The position numbers and the translations under genes were made by a program. A stretch of DNA of 64,000 nt from the NCBI GenBank assembly GCA_965278985.1, contig OZ257131.1, positions 62,001 to 126,000 on the forward strand, given 5' to 3'. This stretch comes from CAISIP01 sp965278985 (GTDB lineage Bacteria; Pseudomonadota; Gammaproteobacteria; Burkholderiales; Burkholderiaceae_C). Shown in pieces: positions 1-11,319 of the stretch. The notes beneath the pieces are model-generated. The model was not told the DNA's origin and searched no databases. It saw only the letters and a program-made list of their open reading frames with translations. The stretch's first letter is position 1. The number at the start of each line of letters is the position of its first letter.

Positions 1-7
1 GAGGGGA

Positions 8-1048
8 TCAGCGGATGGGCATCGGGTACATCAGCCCGCCATCGTTCCACAGCTTGTTGAGGCCGCGCGGCAGGTTCAGCGGGGTGTTGGGGCCCACGTT
101 GCGCTCGAAGCTCTCGCCGTAGTTGCCCACCGCCTTGATCACGCGGTACATCCATTCCTTGTCCAGGCCCAGCAGCTTGCCGGTATCTTCATTGCCACCA
201 CCCAGGATGCGCTGTACCACCGGGTCGGTGCTGGTCGCCTTCATCGGGTCGGCGTTGGCCGTGGTGATCTTGTATTCCTCGGCTTCCATCATGCCGTAGA
301 GCACCCACTTGACGATGGCGAACCATTCGTCGTCGCCACGGCGCACCAGGGGGCCCAGCGGCTCCTTGGAGATCAGGTCTGGGAGGATCATGTGTTCCTT
401 GGGATCCTTGGCCACCTTGCTGCGCGTGGCCGACAGGCCCGAGGCGTCGGTGGTGTAGGCGATGCAGCGGCCCGTGAAATAGGCGTTTTCCGCGGCTTCG
501 AGCTTCTCGAACACCACGGGCTTGATGCCCAGGTTCTTCGCCTTGGAGTAGTCGGTCAGGTTCTTCTCGGTGGTGGTGCCGGACTGCACGCACACCGTCT
601 GGCCCTTGAGCTGGGTGGCGCTCTTCATCTTGGTCTTGACGGGCACCATGAAGCCCTGGCCGTCGTAGTAGTTGACGACGGTCTGCGTCAGGCCCAGCGA
701 GGCGTCGCGGGTCAGCGTGAAGGTGGTGTTGCGTGCCAGCACGTCGACTTCGCCGGACTGCAGTGCCGTGAAGCGCTGCTGCGCGTTAAGAGGTACGTAC
801 TTGACCTTTTCAGCGTCGCTCAGGACAGCCGCTGCCAATGCCTTGCAGACGTCCACGTCCAACCCAGACCACTTGCCGGACGAATCCGCGGCGGCGAAGC
901 CGGCCAGGCCGGTGTTCACACCGCATACCACCTGGCCCCGCGACTTGATCGCGTCCAGCGTCTTGCCGGCATGGGCCGACACGGACACCAGTGCCCCCAT
1001 CATGGCGACGGTGGCTGCTGCCAGGTGTAGCTTGGTCATTTTTTTCAT
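8..1048 (-). CDS. amino-acid ABC transporter substrate-binding protein (AapJ/BztA type)
   Basis: A 346-residue periplasmic receptor that would capture polar amino acids and deliver them to an inner-membrane ABC permease. Residues 1–27 form a Sec signal peptide ending SAHA. The mature part opens with TLDAIKSRGQVVCGVN, the usual first strand of family-3 solute-binding proteins, and its length is that of the general L-amino-acid receptors AapJ/BztA. The start is preceded by GGAG at a 7-base spacing, preferred over an ATG three codons further in. The permease and ATPase genes (aapQMP-like) would be expected downstream, which lies outside the window. The family is clear; the exact substrate is inferred. 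Confidence 0.9.
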   Translation of the reverse strand: MKKMTKLHLAAATVAMMGALVSVSAHAGKTLDAIKSRGQVVCGVNTGLAGFAAADSSGKWSGLDVDVCKALAAAVLSDAEKVKYVPLNAQQRFTALQSGEVDVLARNTTFTLTRDASLGLTQTVVNYYDGQGFMVPVKTKMKSATQLKGQTVCVQSGTTTEKNLTDYSKAKNLGIKPVVFEKLEAAENAYFTGRCIAYTTDASGLSATRSKVAKDPKEHMILPDLISKEPLGPLVRRGDDEWFAIVKWVLYGMMEAEEYKITTANADPMKATSTDPVVQRILGGGNEDTGKLLGLDKEWMYRVIKAVGNYGESFERNVGPNTPLNLPRGLNKLWNDGGLMYPMPIR

Positions 1049-1408
1049 CGATTGCTCCGGTTAAACATGAGTGAGGTAGCGCCATCCAGGCCCAAGGAAT
1101 CGCCAGGACGACCACCAGCGGAAGACTCTAGCGGGTTCACTTTTGTGGTGCATCCGGGTTTACTCGGACCGCCCGCGGTGGAAGTCCACAAGCTTTGGTA
1201 CCGAGCGGGCATGGACCGCGACGCAGGTGACGCATGCTTCGTGCCAGCGCGCGGGCGTGCTCGCTGTCACCCAGGTGCCCCGCTTTGGTGCCGCGCGGCC
1301 CGTCGCCGGAAGGGGCCTGCCTACAATGGCCCGCAGAGTCCAAGCCGCTCCAGCGCGCGCCCGTCTTCACCACCCCGCACCAGCTTCCCATCCCGGAGAC
1401 ACAGCACC
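1049..1408. other. 360-base divergent intergenic region, no gene seen
   Basis: This space separates the ABC receptor (leftward) from the acyl-CoA ligase (rightward). The ligase reading frame stays open through it, but no good start with a ribosome site occurs before 1409. A TACAAT sequence at 1322–1327 could be a -10 box for the ligase; no convincing -35 accompanies it. I see no RNA gene or repeat. Confidence 0.4.
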
Positions 1409-3154
1409 ATGCGCCCACCCGCGTCCGCCGAGGAATCCGCCCCAGGTCTTCCGAGGCATTACCGCATTTGGCCGCGGCGGCTGCCGCATCGCCTCACGCC
1501 GCCCGATACCTCGGTGTGGCACAACCTCGCGGTGAGTGCACTGCGCTATCCGGACAAGCCGGCCACCGTGTTCTTCGGCAGCGTGCTCACGTACCGCCAG
1601 CTGATGCAGCAGGCCGAACGCCTGGCGGCCTGGCTCCAGGCGCAGGGCGTGCAGCGCGGCGACCGCGTGCTGCTGATGATGCAGAACTGCCCGCAGCTGC
1701 TGGTGGCCCATTACGCGATCCTGCGTGCCGATGCGGTGGTGGTGCCGGTCAACCCGATGAACCGCGCCGAGGAACTGCGCCACTACATCCAGGATGCAGA
1801 TGCCCGCCACGCCGTCACGACCGCCGACCTGGCGCCCGAACTGGCGGCGGCCAGCAACACCCTGCCGGCCGGAACGGGTCTGCGGCACATGGTCCTGAGC
1901 CATTTCGGCGACGCGTTCGACACCGCGGTACAGGGTGTCAACGCGCCTCCCGACATCTGGAGCGACTGGCTGGGCACCCGGCATGCACCGCCCGCCCTGG
2001 ACGGCGGCACCGTGGCCGCGTGGCCCGAAGCGCTGGCATTCAACGGACCCCTGGCGCCCACCGCCGCACGCCCGGAAGACATGGCGCTGCTGCCCTACAC
2101 CAGCGGCACCACGGGCCATCCCAAGGGCTGCATGCACGTGCACCACAGCATCCTGCACCAGGCCGCCGCGGCCACGCTGGTGGTGGGTGCCTCGTGCGAG
2201 ACCGTGTCACTGGTGGTGGCGCCGCTTTTCCACGTGACGGGCATGATCAGCGTGATGCATGCGGGCATCTATGCCGGTGCCACGCTGGTCATCATGCCGC
2301 GCTGGGACCGCGACCTGGCAGGCCGGCTCATCTCGCACTGGCGCGTCACGAACTGGACCAACATCCCCACGATGGTCATCGACCTGCTGGCCAGCCCCCG
2401 TATCGAGGAGTACGACCTGTCCTCGCTGGTGTACATCGGTGGGGGCGGATCGGCCATGCCGCAGGCGGTCGCGCAGCGGCTCTTCGAGCGTTGCGCGCTG
2501 CGTTATGCGGAGGGTTATGGGCTGACCGAGACCGCTGCGGCCGTGCTGTTCAATCCCGCCGACGCCACCAAGCAGCAGTGCCTGGGCGTGCCCTCCATGA
2601 GCGCCGAGGCGCGCGTGGTGGATCCCGAGACGTTGCAGGAGATGCCCGTGGGCGAGCAGGGCGAGATCCTGGTCTGCGGGCCGCAGGTCTTCCGCGGCTA
2701 CTGGAAGCGCCCCGAGGCGACGGCCGAGGCCTTCGTCGCGTGCGATGGCAAGCGCTTCTTCCGCACCGGCGACCTGGGGTACATGGACGAAGACGGCTAT
2801 TTCTTCCTGACCGACCGCCTCAAGCGCATGATCAACGCATCGGGATTCAAGGTCTGGCCTGCCGAGGTCGAGAACCTCATGTTCCGCCACCCCGCGATCC
2901 AGGAGGCCTGCGTCATCCCCAGCCGCGACAGCTACCGTGGCGAAACCGTCAAGGCGGTGGTGGTGCTGCGGCCCGCGCACCGCGGCCAGGTGACCGAGCA
3001 GCAGCTGCTCGACTGGTGCCGCGAGAACATGGCGGTGTACAAGGCGCCGCGCATCATCAGCTTCGCCGAGAGCCTGCCCAAGAGCGGCAGCGGCAAGGTG
3101 CTGTGGCGCGCGCTGCAGGAGGCGGAAATGCAGAGCAGCACGCCAGCGCAATGA
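1409..3154 (+). CDS. long/medium-chain acyl-CoA ligase (AMP-forming)
   Basis: A 581-residue member of the ANL adenylating family, which activates a carboxylic acid with ATP and CoA to the acyl-CoA. The phosphate loop YTSGTTGHPKG lies near residue 230, GYGLTE follows near 370, and the hinge region reads TDRLKRMINASGFKVWP. The C-terminal PKSGSGKVLWR carries the catalytic lysine. An ATG at 1409 with GGAG about 10 bases upstream was chosen; the frame is open further upstream to 1052 but that stretch is low-complexity and lacks family similarity. A thiolase gene 0.7 kb away fits beta-oxidation or polyester metabolism. The acid substrate cannot be read from the sequence. Confidence 0.87.
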   Translation: MRPPASAEESAPGLPRHYRIWPRRLPHRLTPPDTSVWHNLAVSALRYPDKPATVFFGSVLTYRQLMQQAERLAAWLQAQGVQRGDRVLLMMQNCPQLLVAHYAILRADAVVVPVNPMNRAEELRHYIQDADARHAVTTADLAPELAAASNTLPAGTGLRHMVLSHFGDAFDTAVQGVNAPPDIWSDWLGTRHAPPALDGGTVAAWPEALAFNGPLAPTAARPEDMALLPYTSGTTGHPKGCMHVHHSILHQAAAATLVVGASCETVSLVVAPLFHVTGMISVMHAGIYAGATLVIMPRWDRDLAGRLISHWRVTNWTNIPTMVIDLLASPRIEEYDLSSLVYIGGGGSAMPQAVAQRLFERCALRYAEGYGLTETAAAVLFNPADATKQQCLGVPSMSAEARVVDPETLQEMPVGEQGEILVCGPQVFRGYWKRPEATAEAFVACDGKRFFRTGDLGYMDEDGYFFLTDRLKRMINASGFKVWPAEVENLMFRHPAIQEACVIPSRDSYRGETVKAVVVLRPAHRGQVTEQQLLDWCRENMAVYKAPRIISFAESLPKSGSGKVLWRALQEAEMQSSTPAQ

Positions 3155-3184
3155 CCCTCAGGTCAGCTTCGGTATTCGCCTGTG

Positions 3185-3256
3185 TTCCACTGCGCCAGTG
3201 GAAGCTGCGATGGTGGAATGCCATCGCGCTTCCCTTGCGGAGCTGGCCTTTTTTTC
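3185..3256 (+). terminator. two tandem hairpins and a T-run after the acyl-CoA ligase
   Basis: A perfect 8-bp stem (3185–3192 with 3196–3203, loop CGC) is followed 3 bases later by a 7-bp stem (3207–3213 with 3221–3227). A run of seven T lies at 3250–3256, about 22 bases past the second stem, so this is not a textbook Rho-independent terminator. The position between the ligase stop and the next start fits 3'-end formation. Confidence 0.4.
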
Positions 3257-3272
3257 GACATGGGGGTGCCGA

Positions 3273-3827
3273 ATGAAGCCGATATGGAATTCTCCGTTGA
3301 CCTGGATCGGGATCGCGACCCTGGCCGTGGCGCTGGCCGTCGCGTCGCCGCGCGAGTCCGGCATCCTGGGCAAGCTGCCCGAGCAGATCGGCCACTTCCT
3401 GGGCCACCGGCAGCAGCCGATGGCGACGGCCGCCGAGGAACAGCGCATGCTCGTGCTGGTGAGCTTTCACCGTGACCACCGCCGTGACATCGAGAGCTGG
3501 ATCGATGGCCTGTCGCTGTACCAGGACCGCAGCATCGCGTGGATACGCATGCCGGTGGTGCAGGACGCGGTGGGCGACCCTACCGTGCGTGCGGCAGCCG
3601 AAAGCCGGCTGCTGGCGCGTTACGTGACGCCGCAGGAGCGCGAGAACCTGATCCCCGTGTTCATCGACCGCGAGATGTTCCTGCGCTCCACCGGACTGCC
3701 GCACGAGCAAAGTGCCTACGTGCTGGTGATCAAGCGCAGCGGCGAGGTGCTGGCACGCATTCCCGGGGCCTTCGACCCCGCCAAGGCCCAGACGGTGCGC
3801 GAGGCACTGCAAGACCAGGACCTGTAG
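3273..3827 (+). CDS. membrane-anchored protein of unknown function, possible thioredoxin-like fold
   Basis: 184 residues. The first about 20 residues after MKPIWNSP form a hydrophobic segment (signal anchor or signal peptide). The rest is soluble and alternates strands and helices (MLVLVSFHRD, IPVFIDREMF, YVLVIKRSGEVLARIPG), reminiscent of thioredoxin-like proteins, but there is no CXXC pair, so redox activity is not suggested. The ATG at 3273 with GGGGGTG upstream is preferred to an in-frame ATG at 3198 that lies within the hairpin region. I do not recognise the family. It converges on the thiolase gene. Confidence 0.6.
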   Translation: MKPIWNSPLTWIGIATLAVALAVASPRESGILGKLPEQIGHFLGHRQQPMATAAEEQRMLVLVSFHRDHRRDIESWIDGLSLYQDRSIAWIRMPVVQDAVGDPTVRAAAESRLLARYVTPQERENLIPVFIDREMFLRSTGLPHEQSAYVLVIKRSGEVLARIPGAFDPAKAQTVREALQDQDL

Positions 3828-3870
3828 GCACCACCGCCGCCCCTCGCGCGGGGCAGTGCCTCGTGGGCGC

Positions 3871-5058
3871 TCAGCCCATGCGTTCGAAGATCGCAGCGAT
3901 GCCCTGTCCGCCGCCGATGCACATCGTGACCAGCGCATAGCGGCCCTTCACGCGCTGCAGTTCATGCAGCGCCTTCACCGTGATCAGCGCACCCGTGGCG
4001 CCGATGGGGTGGCCCAGCGAGATGCCTGAGCCGTTGGGATTGACCTTGGCCGGGTCCAGTTCGAGGTCGCGCGTCACGGCGCAGGCCTGGGCCGCGAAAG
4101 CCTCGTTGGCCTCGATCACGTCCAGATCACCGATCTTGAGCCCCGCCTTCTGGAGAGCCAGCTTCGTGGCCGGCACCGGGCCGATGCCCATGTACTTCGG
4201 GTCCACGCCCGCATGCGCATAGGCCACCAGGCGCGCCATCGGCACCAGGCCCCGGGCCTGGGCCACGCTCTTCTCCATCAGCACCGTGGCGGCCGCCGCA
4301 TCGTTCAGGCCCGACGCGTTGCCGGCCGTGACGCTGCCGTTCTCCTTCTGGAACACCGGCTTGAGCTTGGCGAAATCCTCCATCCTGGCATCGGCGCGGA
4401 AGTGTTCGTCGGTGTCGAAGACCACGTCGCCCTTGCGGCCCTTCTGCACCACGGGGACGATCTGCTCCTTGAAGTAGCCGGCTTCCGTCGCCTTCTGCGC
4501 GCGGTTGTGGCTCTCCAGGGCCAGGCGGTCCTGGTCCTCGCGCGTGATGCCCCACTTGGCAGCGATGTTCTCGGCTGTCACACCCATGTGGATCTTGTGG
4601 AAGGGGTCGTGCAGCGCACCGACCATCATGTCCACCAGCGTGGCGTCGCCCATGCGGGCGCCCCAGCGGGTGTTCAGGCTGGCGTAGGGTGCGCGGCTCA
4701 TGCTCTCGGCGCCCGCGCCGATGGCGATGTCGCAGTCGCCCAGCAGGATGGCCTGCGATGCCGAGACGATGGCCTGCAGGCCCGAGCCGCACAGGCGGTT
4801 CACGTTGAAGGCCGGCGTACCCTCGGCGCAGCCGGCGTCCAGCGCGGCCACGCGGGAGAGGTACAGGTCACGCGGTTCGGTGTTGACCACATGGCCGAAG
4901 ACGACATGGCCCACCTCGCCACCGCCCACCTGGGCGCGGCCCAGCGCTTCCTTCACCACCTGCGCGCCCATCGCGGTGGGAGGGACGTCCTTCAGGGAAC
5001 CACCGAAGGTCCCGATGGCGGTGCGCACGGCGCTGACGACGACTACTTCACGGCTCAT
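3871..5058 (-). CDS. acetyl-CoA acetyltransferase / beta-ketothiolase
   Basis: A 395-residue thiolase of the PhaA/BktB type that condenses two acyl-CoA molecules or cleaves 3-ketoacyl-CoA. The nucleophilic cysteine lies in NRLCGSGLQA near residue 90, the catalytic histidine in GHPIGATGA, and the second cysteine in MCIGGGQGIA near the C-terminus. The start ATG at 5058 has AGAGGA 7 bases upstream; an upstream ATG adding MQHKEEQT covers that ribosome site and is rejected. Whether it works in polyhydroxybutyrate synthesis, degradation or beta-oxidation cannot be told here, since no phaB or phaC is next to it. Confidence 0.92.
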   Translation of the reverse strand: MSREVVVVSAVRTAIGTFGGSLKDVPPTAMGAQVVKEALGRAQVGGGEVGHVVFGHVVNTEPRDLYLSRVAALDAGCAEGTPAFNVNRLCGSGLQAIVSASQAILLGDCDIAIGAGAESMSRAPYASLNTRWGARMGDATLVDMMVGALHDPFHKIHMGVTAENIAAKWGITREDQDRLALESHNRAQKATEAGYFKEQIVPVVQKGRKGDVVFDTDEHFRADARMEDFAKLKPVFQKENGSVTAGNASGLNDAAAATVLMEKSVAQARGLVPMARLVAYAHAGVDPKYMGIGPVPATKLALQKAGLKIGDLDVIEANEAFAAQACAVTRDLELDPAKVNPNGSGISLGHPIGATGALITVKALHELQRVKGRYALVTMCIGGGQGIAAIFERMG

Positions 5059-5178
5059 GGTCTGTTCCTCTTTATGTTGCATTGCGGAAACCCGAAGTTT
5101 GCCGCAGAAGCGCCCACGGCGTGGCTGCGGTTGCCGCGTACGTGACAGTGCGTAGGACGAGCCCAGGCGGGCCGCCGT

Positions 5179-5832
5179 TCAAGCCCGGACCACGATCGGG
5201 AATCGTGCCTGCAGGCCACCATCCGGGGCCGTGCGGAAAGGCACCGTGAGGGCCGCGCGGTCTGCCGGGTCCCGCAGGTTGCGCCAGAGGAAGTCCCGCG
5301 CGTTGTGGGAATCTCCCTGCACGTAGAGCTGCGTCGTCAGCAGCTCGCGCGCGTCCAGCTTCACCTTGACGTGGATGTGGGGTGTGCGGTTGCCGTAGGC
5401 GACGGGCCGGATCGTGCGAAATGCATACCGGCCGTCCGCTGCCACGGTGACGCTGCCGAAACCCTGGAAGGCCTTGTCGGCCCGGTCACCATCCCCTGGG
5501 TGGTGGTAGTGCCCCTCGTGGTCGCATTGCCAGATCTCGACCACCGCGCCGGCCAGGGGCCGGCCGGCCGTGTCGCGCACCGTGCCTTCCACCCCCGTGG
5601 ACTGCCCCTGCGCATACCGCAGGCTGCCGTTGCGCAGCAGATCGTGGTCGCGGTCCGCCGGCAGCGTCAGTGGGTAGAACGGCCCTTCCGTCTGGGCGGG
5701 TGTCGGGTGCAGCGGCGCCTGCTGCGCACCGGCCACCCGGCCCACGACAAGGACGGGTGCGGCGATGAGGGCTGCCGCGATCCGGCGGCGCGATGCGGAC
5801 GGGGCAGGTGGCGGGAAGCGCAGGGGACGCAT
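5179..5832 (-). CDS. secreted intradiol ring-cleavage dioxygenase-like protein
   Basis: 217 residues, related to protocatechuate 3,4-dioxygenase. The N-terminus contains SRRRIAAALIAAPVLVV, a Tat-like twin-arginine signal, so export is likely. The core has TEGPFYP, then GHYHHPG and a later HIHVKVK, giving tyrosine and two histidines where this family binds non-haem Fe(III). The length is closer to stand-alone secreted homologues than to the PcaG/PcaH subunits, and no second subunit is nearby. I chose ATG 5832 because residues before it in the open frame have no signal character. Catalysis on catechols is inferred from the family only. Confidence 0.8.
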   Translation of the reverse strand: MRPLRFPPPAPSASRRRIAAALIAAPVLVVGRVAGAQQAPLHPTPAQTEGPFYPLTLPADRDHDLLRNGSLRYAQGQSTGVEGTVRDTAGRPLAGAVVEIWQCDHEGHYHHPGDGDRADKAFQGFGSVTVAADGRYAFRTIRPVAYGNRTPHIHVKVKLDARELLTTQLYVQGDSHNARDFLWRNLRDPADRAALTVPFRTAPDGGLQARFPIVVRA

Positions 5833-6002
5833 GGCAGGACTCCATGGCAACGGTGCCGGTGGGAGGTTGCAGGCCAGCGCGAAGTTCCCTGCCACCCGGG
5901 GCGCAACAAAGCGAAACACGGCGATACCGCACCGAAAGCACCTGGGGCGGACCTGCCGGCACCATCCTTCCCATGTTCAACCAACCCCTGAGGGGAAACG
6001 CA

Positions 6003-6467
6003 ATGAAGACATGGGTCAAACGCACCATCGCCGCCGTGCTGGGCACGGGTCTGCTGGTCGGCGGGCTGAGCGCCTGCTCGCACCGTGGCGAGCGCCATGG
6101 CATGACGGCGGAGGAGTCCGTGACGATGCGCGCCAAGATCGTCGAACGCGTCGCCAAGCGCATGGACCTCGATGCCGCGCAGAAGCAGAAGCTCTCTGCG
6201 CTGGGCGACCAGCTCGAGGCGCAACGCCAGGCGCTCAAGGGCAACCAGCCCGACCCGCGCGCCGCCATGCGTGCGCTGGTGACCGGCCCGCGCTTCGACC
6301 GCGCGGCCGCCGAGGGCCTGGTCAGCCAGAAGCTGGAGACACTGCGCAGCGGCCATCCCGCGGTGCTGGCAGCCTTCGGCGACTTTTACGACAGCCTGCG
6401 CCCCGAGCAGCAGCAGCAACTGCGCGAGCGCCTCGAGGGCGGCCGCCGCTGGAGCCGCATGGGCTGA
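6003..6467 (+). CDS. Spy/CpxP-like periplasmic lipoprotein
   Basis: 154 residues with a lipoprotein signal ending at the lipobox LSAC (cysteine near residue 25). The mature part is helical and charged, with the pattern AKRMDLDAAQKQKL and later RPEQQQQLRERL, resembling the LTxxQ repeats of Spy/CpxP, small chaperones and stress sensors of the periplasm. GAGGGG precedes the ATG. It sits 24 bases before a response regulator and its kinase, an arrangement typical of Cpx-like loci where the periplasmic protein damps the kinase. That role is inferred. Confidence 0.75.
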   Translation: MKTWVKRTIAAVLGTGLLVGGLSACSHRGERHGMTAEESVTMRAKIVERVAKRMDLDAAQKQKLSALGDQLEAQRQALKGNQPDPRAAMRALVTGPRFDRAAAEGLVSQKLETLRSGHPAVLAAFGDFYDSLRPEQQQQLRERLEGGRRWSRMG

Positions 6468-6491
6468 TGGCCGCCTGCCGCACAATGCCGC

Positions 6492-7169
6492 ATGCCCCGG
6501 ATCCTGCTGATCGACGATGACCTGCACCTGGGGCCGCCCCTGGCCACCTACTTCCAGCGCTTCGAGATGGTGCTGGAGCAGGCGGCCACCCCGCGCGAGG
6601 GCCTGGCGCGCCTGCAGGCGGGCGGCTTCGATGCGGCCATCCTCGACGTGATGCTGCCGCAGATGGACGGCTTCGCGCTGTGCCGACAGATCCGGCGGGG
6701 CAGCGACATCCCGATCGTCATGCTCACCGCGCGCGGCGAGGTCATGGACCGGATCGTCGGCCTGGAACTGGGCGCCGACGACTACCTGCCCAAGCCCTTC
6801 GAGCCCCGCGAGCTGGTGGCGCGCCTGCAGACCGTGCTGCGCCGCCGGCCCGCCACGGCGGCCGCCACGGGCGGGCTGCTGCAGTTCGACGGGCTGTCGC
6901 TGGACCTGGATCGCCACCTGGTGCTGCGGCAGGGCGCCCCCGTGGAGCTCACTGGCACCGAGTTCGCGTTGCTGGCGCTGCTGGCCCGCACACCGGGCAA
7001 GGTGTTCTCGCGCGACGACATCCTGAACCACCTGCGCGGGCACGAGGCCGAGCTGTACACCCGGGCCGTGGACATCGTCGTAAGCCGGCTGCGCAAAAAG
7101 CTGGAGCCGCTGGACTGCATCCGCACGCAGCGCAATGCGGGCTACGCGCTGGCCGTGGGGCGGGTCTGA
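6492..7169 (+). CDS. OmpR/CpxR-type response regulator
   Basis: A 225-residue DNA-binding regulator. The receiver domain has the acidic pair DDD at residues 8–10, the phosphoacceptor Asp52 in AILDVMLPQMDG, Thr in MLTARGE, and Lys in YLPKPFEP. The winged-helix output domain (about 125–222) has LTGTEFALLALLA and a recognition region ending VVSRLRKKLEP. It is followed by the sensor kinase after 11 bases and preceded by the Spy-like lipoprotein, so the three genes are likely one operon for envelope stress or metal response. Confidence 0.92.
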   Translation: MPRILLIDDDLHLGPPLATYFQRFEMVLEQAATPREGLARLQAGGFDAAILDVMLPQMDGFALCRQIRRGSDIPIVMLTARGEVMDRIVGLELGADDYLPKPFEPRELVARLQTVLRRRPATAAATGGLLQFDGLSLDLDRHLVLRQGAPVELTGTEFALLALLARTPGKVFSRDDILNHLRGHEAELYTRAVDIVVSRLRKKLEPLDCIRTQRNAGYALAVGRV

Positions 7170-7180
7170 CGGAGGTCGGC

Positions 7181-8506
7181 ATGCGGTCCCGGCCCAAACC
7201 CCTCCGCGACAAGGCGTCGCGCCACTGGCCCCACCGTGCGCGCACCGCGCTGCGGCGTTCGCTGCGATTGCGCCTGCTGATCGTGTTCCTGCTGATGGCG
7301 CTGGCCATGACCACGGTGTTCCTCGCCGGCACGCAGCGTGGGCTGGGGCAGGCCTGGCGCGCGGCCGTGCAGCCCGTGGTGGCCGACTACATGGACCGGC
7401 TGGTCGCCGAGATCGGTAGTCCGCCGAGCGTGGAGCGTGCCAAGGCGCTGGTGGCGCGGCTGCCGATCTCCATCCGCATCGACGGGCCGCAGGTGCAATG
7501 GTCCTCGCATCCCGAGCAGGACGGCTTCCGTTCACGCCGGCGCGACGAGGCCGAGCGGTGGCTGGAGCGCAGCACGGCCGACGGCCACCGCGTGGTCTTC
7601 GGGGTGGGCGACGTGCCCTGGGAGCGTGGCCCGCACCGCGCGGTGTGGCTCACGCTGACGCTGCTGCTGGCCATGGCCGCAGTGGCGTATGTCTACCTGC
7701 ACCGGCTGCTGCGTCCGCTCAACGACATCCGGGCCGGCGCACAACGTTTCGGCAAGGGGGACTTCGCCACCCCCATCGTGGTGCGGCGCCGAGACGAACT
7801 CGGCGAACTGGCCACGCAGGTCAACACAATGGCGCACGACATCCACGGCATGCTGGAAGGCAAGCGCGCGCTGCTGCTGGCCATCAGCCACGAGTTGCGT
7901 TCACCGCTCACGCGGGCCCGCGTGAACGCCGAATTGCTGCCCGAGACGCAGGACGTCGCCGCACCACGCGAGGCGTTGCTGCGCGACCTGGCCCAGATGC
8001 GCGACATGATCACCGACCTGCTGGAGGGCGAACGGCTCTCCGGCGCGCATGTGGCGCTGCAGCGGGAACGCACCGACGTGGTCCGGCTGGTGCACGGGCT
8101 CATGGACAGCCGGGCCGACTTCGCGGTCGTGGCGCTGCACATGCCCGATGCGCCGTTGTGGGCGGATGTCGACGCGGCACGCCTGCGGCTGGCCGTGCGC
8201 AACCTCGTGGACAACGCCCTGCGCCACGGGGCAGGGCAGGGGCCGGCGCCGGTCCTGACCGTCCGCAGCGACGGGGGTGACCTGGAGGTCTGCGTCCGCG
8301 ACCATGGGCCGGGTGTGGACGAGGCCCAGCTGTCCCTGCTGGCTCAGGCCTTCTACCGGCCGGACGCGGCACGGCAACGCAGCACCGGGGGCGTCGGGCT
8401 GGGCCTGTACCTGGCGCGCCTCGTGGCCGAGGCCCATGGTGGCGCACTGCACCTGCGCACTGCGCATCCGGGGCTGGAGGCACGCCTGCGCTGGCCGCTG
8501 GGCTGA
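7181..8506 (+). CDS. sensor histidine kinase (CpxA-like)
   Basis: 441 residues. A transmembrane helix at about residues 30–50 and a second (AVWLTLTLLLAMAAVAYVYL, about 150–170) enclose a periplasmic sensor of roughly 100 residues. A HAMP domain follows, then the phosphoacceptor His237 in AISHELRSPLTRAR and an ATPase domain with the N box LVDNALRHG and G box GVGLGLYLA. GGAGG lies 5 bases before the ATG. It phosphorylates the regulator encoded just upstream. Its stop codon abuts the stop of the convergent pseudouridine synthase gene with no spacing. Confidence 0.92.
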   Translation: MRSRPKPLRDKASRHWPHRARTALRRSLRLRLLIVFLLMALAMTTVFLAGTQRGLGQAWRAAVQPVVADYMDRLVAEIGSPPSVERAKALVARLPISIRIDGPQVQWSSHPEQDGFRSRRRDEAERWLERSTADGHRVVFGVGDVPWERGPHRAVWLTLTLLLAMAAVAYVYLHRLLRPLNDIRAGAQRFGKGDFATPIVVRRRDELGELATQVNTMAHDIHGMLEGKRALLLAISHELRSPLTRARVNAELLPETQDVAAPREALLRDLAQMRDMITDLLEGERLSGAHVALQRERTDVVRLVHGLMDSRADFAVVALHMPDAPLWADVDAARLRLAVRNLVDNALRHGAGQGPAPVLTVRSDGGDLEVCVRDHGPGVDEAQLSLLAQAFYRPDAARQRSTGGVGLGLYLARLVAEAHGGALHLRTAHPGLEARLRWPLG

Positions 8507-9155
8507 TCAGTCCGGAAGGCGGAACCCCGAAGGGCAGTGGAAGTGCAGGACAGCGCCCGATGCCGGGTGGGTCAGGCGAAGCTCGGTCGCGTGCAGCATC
8601 AACCGGGGTGCCCGTGGCGGCGCGGGCGCGTACAGCGCATCGCCCAGGATGGGATGCCCGATGGCCTGCAGGTGCACGCGCAGCTGGTGGGCGCGTCCGC
8701 TGAGGGGCTCAAGCTCCAGATGGCTGGCACCGGAGCGCGACTGCATCACCCGCCAGCGCGTGCGGCTGGGCCGGCCGTCGGGAGACACCATCTGCAGTGG
8801 CCGCCGCGGCCAGTCCGGCCGGATCGGCAGGTCGATCAGGCTCCAGCCGTCCTGGGCATCGGGGTCCGCCTTCGGCGCGCCCTGCACCAAGGCCTCGTAC
8901 CGCTTGTGGACCTCGCCGCTGGCGAAGGCCTGGCCCAGGATGGCTTGGCATGCCTTGCCGCGCGCCATCAGCAGCAGGCCCGAGGTGGCCATGTCCAGCC
9001 GGTGCACCACCAGTGCATCCGCATAGAGCCGCTGTGCACGGGCGCTCAGACAGTCGCGCTTGTGTTCGCCGCGGCCGGGGACGGACAACAGGCCGGAGGG
9101 CTTGTGGAAGACCAGCAGCTGCGCATCCGCGTACAGCAGGCGCACCGTGGAGGCG

Positions 9156-9175
<20 letters not shown>
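8507..9175 (-). CDS. RluA-family RNA pseudouridine synthase
   Basis: 222 residues, close in length to E. coli RluA (219), which modifies 23S rRNA U746 and tRNA U32. The catalytic aspartate is Asp61 in VVHRLDMATSGLLL, and the C-terminal RAHQLRVHL and GHPILGD motifs are those of the RluA branch. There is no S4 domain, again like RluA. Its first 20 bases overlap the end of the hybrid kinase gene upstream on the same strand, suggesting co-transcription. RNA targets are inferred from the subfamily. Confidence 0.85.
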
Positions 9176-11300
<2,125 letters not shown>

Positions 11301-11319
11301 CCTGCGGGCCGGCCAGGCC

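Noticed and set aside
3829..3860. GCCCC/GGGGC inverted repeat as a bidirectional terminator between the unknown gene and the thiolase gene
   Set aside because: The stem is only 5 bp and has no T-tract on either side; position alone is not enough.
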